This document shows positions 22,746 to 26,401 of a stretch of 26,401 nucleotides of DNA, one piece after another (the first letter of the stretch is position 1; every line of letters starts with the position of its first letter). A program made the translations under genes and the position numbers. The DNA is from DAIRUQ01 sp036803245 (lineage in GTDB: Bacteria; Chloroflexota; Anaerolineae; UBA1429): assembly GCA_036803245.1 (NCBI GenBank), contig DAIRUQ010000038.1, forward strand, positions 1 through 26,401, in the 5' to 3' direction. Under the pieces are notes generated by a model that saw only the letters and a program-made list of their open reading frames with translations, was not told the origin of the DNA and did not search any database.

Positions 22746-23812
22746 TCGCCGAATCCATGCATGGCTTGCTGCAACGGCTGTGCGATGCCATGGGGGTCAC
22801 CAGCAACGAGGGCGCTGTACGCGAGATCCTGCGAGAGGCGGTGGCCGAGCACTGCGACGAGCTGCGGACCGACGCCCTGGGGAACCTGATCTGCTTCAAA
22901 GCGGCCAACGGTGAGGCCAAGGGAGATGCCTGGCCGCGCAAGGTCATGCTGACTGGGCACATGGACGAAGTCGGCCTGATGGTCACCTATCTTAACGAGG
23001 ACGGCACGTTGCGGTTCCTGCCCGCGGGTGGCATCGATCCGCGCATCTTGGTAGCCAAGCGGGTGGTGATCGGAGAGAACCGCGTCGCCGGCGTCATCGG
23101 CGCACGGCCGATCCATCTGACCAAGCCTGAGGAGCGCGAGAGGGCTCTGGGGGTGGACGATCTGGTGATCGACATTGGCGCCAAGGACAAGGCCGCGGCC
23201 GCCACGGCGGTCAAGCCCGGCGACTATTGCGGGTTTGACACGGTGTTCGAGGTACTGGATGAGGGAGGGATTCGCACCGCCAAGGGCAAGGCGTTCGATG
23301 ACCGCCTGGGTTGTGCCGTGTTGGCGCAGCTGGTGCAGGGTAGCTATCCCTTTGATCTCTATGCGGTGTTCACGGCGCAGGAGGAAGTGGGGCTGCGCGG
23401 CGCTACGGTGGCGGCCAAGGCGATCCTTCCCGACGTGGCCTTTGCGCTGGAGGGGACCATCTGCGACGACTTGCCCAAGGACCAGGATGTGAGCCCGGTG
23501 ACCGAGCTCGGCAAAGGGCCGGCGATCACGTTGATGGACCAGTCGTTCATCGCGGATCGGCGCCTGGTCGATCATCTGGTGTGCACCGCCGAGTCGCGCG
23601 GGATTCCTTACCAGTTCAAGCGGGCGGTGGCTGGCGGCACGGATTCGGGAGCGATGCATCTGGCCGGTGAGGGCGTGCCCTCGGTGACGGTAGCAGCCCC
23701 GGCGCGCTATATCCACGGCCCAGTGGGCATGATCAGCTTGGCGGACTATGAGGCGATGGTGGCGCTGATGCGCGCCGCGCTAGAGACGCTGCAAGGAGGC
23801 TTGACCCGATGA
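22742..23812 (+). CDS. M42-family metallo-aminopeptidase, paralogue 2
   Basis: This is the second of three consecutive M42 peptidases. The 356-aa protein has H73 and D75 in GHMDEVG, D186 in KAFDDRLG, catalytic E214 and E215 in TAQEEVG, and H325 in RYIHGP. At the fourth ligand position it has Glu237 (ALEGT) where the other two copies have Asp, a substitution known in some M42 members that may alter metal choice or specificity. The start overlaps paralogue 1 by 4 nt and the stop overlaps paralogue 3 by 4 nt, so all three are likely made in linked amounts. Confidence 0.93.
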   Translation: MIAESMHGLLQRLCDAMGVTSNEGAVREILREAVAEHCDELRTDALGNLICFKAANGEAKGDAWPRKVMLTGHMDEVGLMVTYLNEDGTLRFLPAGGIDPRILVAKRVVIGENRVAGVIGARPIHLTKPEERERALGVDDLVIDIGAKDKAAAATAVKPGDYCGFDTVFEVLDEGGIRTAKGKAFDDRLGCAVLAQLVQGSYPFDLYAVFTAQEEVGLRGATVAAKAILPDVAFALEGTICDDLPKDQDVSPVTELGKGPAITLMDQSFIADRRLVDHLVCTAESRGIPYQFKRAVAGGTDSGAMHLAGEGVPSVTVAAPARYIHGPVGMISLADYEAMVALMRAALETLQGGLTR

Positions 23813-24801
23813 AAGAGCTCATCAAGCGCTTGGTGGAGGCCTATGGCCCCTCGGGGTGCGAGGACGAGGTGCGTGCTCTGATCGAAGCAGAGCTGGCCGG
23901 CGTCGTGGACGAGACGCGGGTAGACGCCATGGGCAACCTAATCGCCCACAAGCGGGGCGATGGCAGTGGGCGCCGGATCATGGTCGCCGCCCATATGGAT
24001 GAGATCGGCCTGATCATCACACACGTGGACGAAAAGGGCTTTATGCGGTTCGCCCGCGTGGGCGGGGTGCTGCCGGGAACGCCCCTGGGGGCGCGGGTGC
24101 GGTTCGCCAACGGCGTCATCGGCGTCATTGGTCACGAGGACGGCATGGGCGCCAAGGCCGATGGCACGTGGGAAAAGGTCTTTGTGGATGTGGGCGCTAC
24201 TTCCAGGGAAGACTGCCCCGTCCAGGTGGGCGATGTCGCCGGCTTTTACCAGCCGATGGCCGACCTGGGCGGCCGCCTGGTGGCCAAGTCCATGGACGAC
24301 CGCGTCGGCTGTGCCGTGGCCATCGCGGCGGCCCGGGCGATCTCGGCCACGCCCAACGATCTCTTTCTGGTGTTCACCACCCAAGAGGAGGTGGGGACCC
24401 GGGGTGCCGTGGTCTCGGCCTATGGCATCGAACCGGAAGTGGGCATCGCGGTGGACGTGACGCCCACGGGGGACTTTCCCGAGTCGCGGCCGATGTCGGT
24501 GTCGTTGGGCCAGGGCGCGGCCATCAAGGTGCTGGATTCGGGGGCGATCAGCCATCCTGGCGTCAAGAACTGGATGGTAGCCACCGCCAAGGCGGGAGGT
24601 ATTCCCTACCAGCTAGAAGTGCTCGACCGTGGCGGGACCGATGCCCGGGCGATACAGACCAGCAGGGCAGGTGTGCCAGCTGGTTGCCTCTCGGTGCCGA
24701 CGCGCTATGTCCATAGCCAGTCCGAGATGGTGGATATGGGCGATCTGGAGGCCTGCGTGGAGCTGCTAGCAGCACTGCTGGAGAACGTGCCACAGATCTA
24801 G
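23809..24801 (+). CDS. M42-family metallo-aminopeptidase, paralogue 3
   Basis: This is the third M42 peptidase and the shortest at 330 aa. Ligands are H62 and D64 in AHMDEIG, D163 in KSMDDRVG, catalytic E193 and E194 in TTQEEVG, D216 in AVDVTPTGD and H302 in RYVHSQ. Relative to the other two, it lacks an N-terminal extension and has a shorter segment before residue 160. It overlaps paralogue 2 (ATGA) and is followed by a terminator at 24828. The conserved residues indicate an active enzyme. Co-assembly with the other paralogues is an inference. Confidence 0.93.
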   Translation: MKELIKRLVEAYGPSGCEDEVRALIEAELAGVVDETRVDAMGNLIAHKRGDGSGRRIMVAAHMDEIGLIITHVDEKGFMRFARVGGVLPGTPLGARVRFANGVIGVIGHEDGMGAKADGTWEKVFVDVGATSREDCPVQVGDVAGFYQPMADLGGRLVAKSMDDRVGCAVAIAAARAISATPNDLFLVFTTQEEVGTRGAVVSAYGIEPEVGIAVDVTPTGDFPESRPMSVSLGQGAAIKVLDSGAISHPGVKNWMVATAKAGGIPYQLEVLDRGGTDARAIQTSRAGVPAGCLSVPTRYVHSQSEMVDMGDLEACVELLAALLENVPQI

Positions 24802-24827
24802 CCATTGGTAGCGGTTCCTGACAGCAG

Positions 24828-24855
24828 CGCGGGCGGGGTAGCGACCCCGCCCGCG
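24828..24855. terminator. Bidirectional intrinsic terminator
   Basis: A perfect 12-bp GC-rich stem (24828-24839 with 24844-24855) with an AGCG loop is followed by TTT on the + strand. It lies between the third M42 gene and the convergent sialidase-like gene, which stops 32 nt away. Confidence 0.8.
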
Positions 24856-24886
24856 TTTCGCGTCTCCGAGAGTGCCGCTACGATGC

Positions 24887-25927
24887 CTACGCGAGCTCGG
24901 TCGGCTCCAGGGCGACGTGCTCGATGCGCTCGCGCCGCCAGGTGTAGACGACGTGGATGCGGCCGTCGGGCGCCTGAATGATGGACGGATAAGAGTACTC
25001 GCCGGGCGGCGACCCCTGGCCATCGCTCTCCAGCAGCCGGGACTGGCGCCAAGTCACGCCGTCGTCCTCGGAGACCATGAGGGCGAGGGGCGTGCGTCCC
25101 TCGTGCACCGGGTTGCAGGCCAGCACCACGCGGCCGTCGCTCAGGCGAACGGCATCCAACCCGCTGTTGGGACAAGGCACCTCGGTTGCTTCCGCGGGCG
25201 ACCAGCTGCGGCCGCCATCGTGTGACACCGAGCGGCAGACGTAGCCCACCCGCTGGGTAGCGCGCATGAGCATCACTACCTGGTTGGGCGCTGATTCCCA
25301 CAACGTTGGCTGGATCACTCCGGCGTGGGCGTTGGGGAGTTGCAGCGTACCCGCGGCGGGATCCCACGTGGCGCTGATTGGCTCTTGGTCGTTGGGTGTG
25401 GGCGGCAACTTGGTTGCGGGCGCGGTGATGGGCCCGTGCAGCGTCCAGGTGGCGCCGGCGTCGGTGCTGCGCTCGACCCAGCAAGCCCAGGAGCGCCAGG
25501 TTTCGCGGGAGGCGCCGCACAGGATCGTCCCATCGTGCAACTCGACGGGTTTGTTCTTGGCCGGTCCCTGCAGGCCGGCGGGCAGGGCCTCGGGCGGCGA
25601 CCAGTGGCCGTGCTCGGGTTGCCAGCGCATCAGCAGGCCCGTCCACGCCGGGATGGTGGGCGCGGCCTTGAGATAGAGCCACAGCGAACCGTCGCTGTGC
25701 CGAAACAGGACTGGGTTCCAGCAAGGGATCTCGGGCACGCGGAGGGCCAGCATGGGGGCCGACCACGCGCCGTCGCGCCATAGTGCGGTATAGATGGCCA
25801 CATCCGGCGCACCCTCGTGCGTGCCGGCGAACCAAGCGGCCATGAGCTCACCGCCATCCATGGCAGCGACGGTGGCCGCGTGGACCGAACCTAGCGCGCC
25901 AGAGCAAGAGATCGGCTGCTTGTCCAT
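24887..25927 (-). CDS. Sialidase-superfamily BNR-repeat protein (predicted exo-glycosidase)
   Basis: This 346-aa six-bladed propeller protein resembles the 'predicted neuraminidase' group (BNR_2 domain). Three Asp-boxes are visible: STDAGATW (154-161), SHDGGRSW (235-242) and SEDDGVTW (286-293). Other landmarks are the N-terminal ELMAAWFAGTHEGAPDV (27-43) and the C-terminal YPSIIQAPDGRIHVVYTW (313-330). There is no FRIP motif near the N-terminus and no signal peptide, so a classical GH33 sialidase is not certain and it may act in the cytoplasm. It follows the sulfatase gene by 12 nt; its GGGAGA ribosome site overlaps the end of the sulfatase. Co-expression suggests joint breakdown of sulfated glycans. 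Confidence 0.82.
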   Translation of the reverse strand: MDKQPISCSGALGSVHAATVAAMDGGELMAAWFAGTHEGAPDVAIYTALWRDGAWSAPMLALRVPEIPCWNPVLFRHSDGSLWLYLKAAPTIPAWTGLLMRWQPEHGHWSPPEALPAGLQGPAKNKPVELHDGTILCGASRETWRSWACWVERSTDAGATWTLHGPITAPATKLPPTPNDQEPISATWDPAAGTLQLPNAHAGVIQPTLWESAPNQVVMLMRATQRVGYVCRSVSHDGGRSWSPAEATEVPCPNSGLDAVRLSDGRVVLACNPVHEGRTPLALMVSEDDGVTWRQSRLLESDGQGSPPGEYSYPSIIQAPDGRIHVVYTWRRERIEHVALEPTELA

Positions 25928-25939
25928 GAGCTGTCTCCC

Positions 25940-26401
25940 TCAAATCTGCGGCAGGCCGCGCGGGTCCCTCTGCCAGGGCACCACGTCGGACGTGTGAATG
26001 TACCAGTCGACAAGCTGCGACTCTAGCGCCGCCTGTTGGTGCCCAAGGATAGGATCGCCATACCGGTTGTGCAGCTCTCGGGGGTCTGCCACCAAATCAT
26101 AGAGCTCCGAGATGCCGTTGGGCCGTCGTACCAGCTTGTGGGTCAGGGTACGGATCATGGTGGCGCGGCAGACGCTCTCGGGGTGCTCTTGCTGCTCGAG
26201 GCCCTTTGGGTAGTAGATGGCCATTGGGTCGTGCCCGATGTCATAGGCCAAGTGGCTGGTGCCCTCGAAACAGTGCGGTTCATGGGGATCATAGCCGCCC
26301 TCGCAGTAGACGGCTCGATCGGGATCGCCGGGCGCTCCGTGTAGCTGCGGCAGCAGCGATTGGGCGAAATGGGTGTGCTGGGCCTCTGTTCCCGATAGCT
26401 C
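25940..26401 (-). CDS. Sulfatase, C-terminal part (truncated by window edge)
   Basis: The frame is open to the window end, so only the last 153 residues are visible; the TTG at 26251 is internal. The visible part matches the C-terminal region of the arylsulfatase/alkaline-phosphatase superfamily: ELSGTEAQ...QSLLPQLHG, AVYCEGGYDP, MIRTLTHKLVRRPNG, and the diagnostic SELYDLVADPRELHNRYGDP (88-107 of the visible part). The sulfate-ester active site and the formylglycine motif are outside the window, so catalytic competence and subfamily cannot be judged. It is upstream of, and probably co-transcribed with, the sialidase-like gene. Confidence 0.85.
   Translation of the reverse strand, partial: ELSGTEAQHTHFAQSLLPQLHGAPGDPDRAVYCEGGYDPHEPHCFEGTSHLAYDIGHDPMAIYYPKGLEQQEHPESVCRATMIRTLTHKLVRRPNGISELYDLVADPRELHNRYGDPILGHQQAALESQLVDWYIHTSDVVPWQRDPRGLPQI

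Overview
The window is a high-GC bacterial chromosome segment with tightly packed genes, many ATGA stop/start overlaps, and recognisable sigma-A-type promoters and hairpins in the few gaps. There are no tRNA or rRNA genes, insertion sequences, phage genes or CRISPR arrays that I can see. The best lineage guess is Chloroflexota, probably Anaerolineae-like. This is an inference from three things: the gene order alaS / FtsA-like / baseplate-J-like / ruvX / mltG, the proline-threonine-rich lipoprotein and membrane-anchor tails, and the triplet of M42 peptidases. Nothing in the sequence proves the lineage.

Layout. (1) 1-2311 (+): end of trigger factor (tig), then clpP and clpX overlapping by 4 nt, closed by a hairpin. 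This is the classic folding and ATP-dependent proteolysis cluster. (2) 2459-3304 (-): a SAM-dependent methyltransferase, divergent from the next block. (3) 3644-11534 (+): alaS, a degenerate FtsA/PilM-like protein, a bitopic membrane protein with a baseplate-J-like outer region, ruvX, mltG and a PHP phosphoesterase. They read as one operon behind a TTGACA-17-TAGAAT promoter. (4) 11612-14685 (+): a P2A-type Ca2+/cation ATPase behind its own promoter and a long, hairpin-rich leader, ending in a bidirectional terminator.

(5) 14724-15674 (-): a YhaM-like OB-fold/HD-domain nuclease. It is divergent from (6) 15807-17611 (+), a small membrane DUF457-like protein overlapping a pyrimidine-nucleoside phosphorylase gene. 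(7) 17625-18824 (-): a GT4 glycosyltransferase, divergent from (8) an unrecognised 131-aa protein built from two copies of one unit (18990-19385). (9) 19486-21384 (+): an LRR lipoprotein with a duplicated module, preceded by an 11-bp inverted repeat that flanks a candidate promoter, and then a 100-aa unknown protein whose promoter spacer is a perfect 12-bp palindrome. (10) 21409-24801 (+): a small membrane-anchored protein and three consecutive M42 aminopeptidases, closed by a bidirectional terminator. (11) 24887-26401 (-): a sialidase-superfamily BNR protein downstream of a sulfatase that runs off the window, suggesting degradation of sulfated or acidic glycans.

Most of the window is housekeeping or conserved accessory genes. 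The least explained parts are the FtsA-like/baseplate-J-like pair inserted into the otherwise widespread alaS-ruvX-mltG neighbourhood, the two unknown small proteins, the ATPase leader, and the regulatory inverted repeats.
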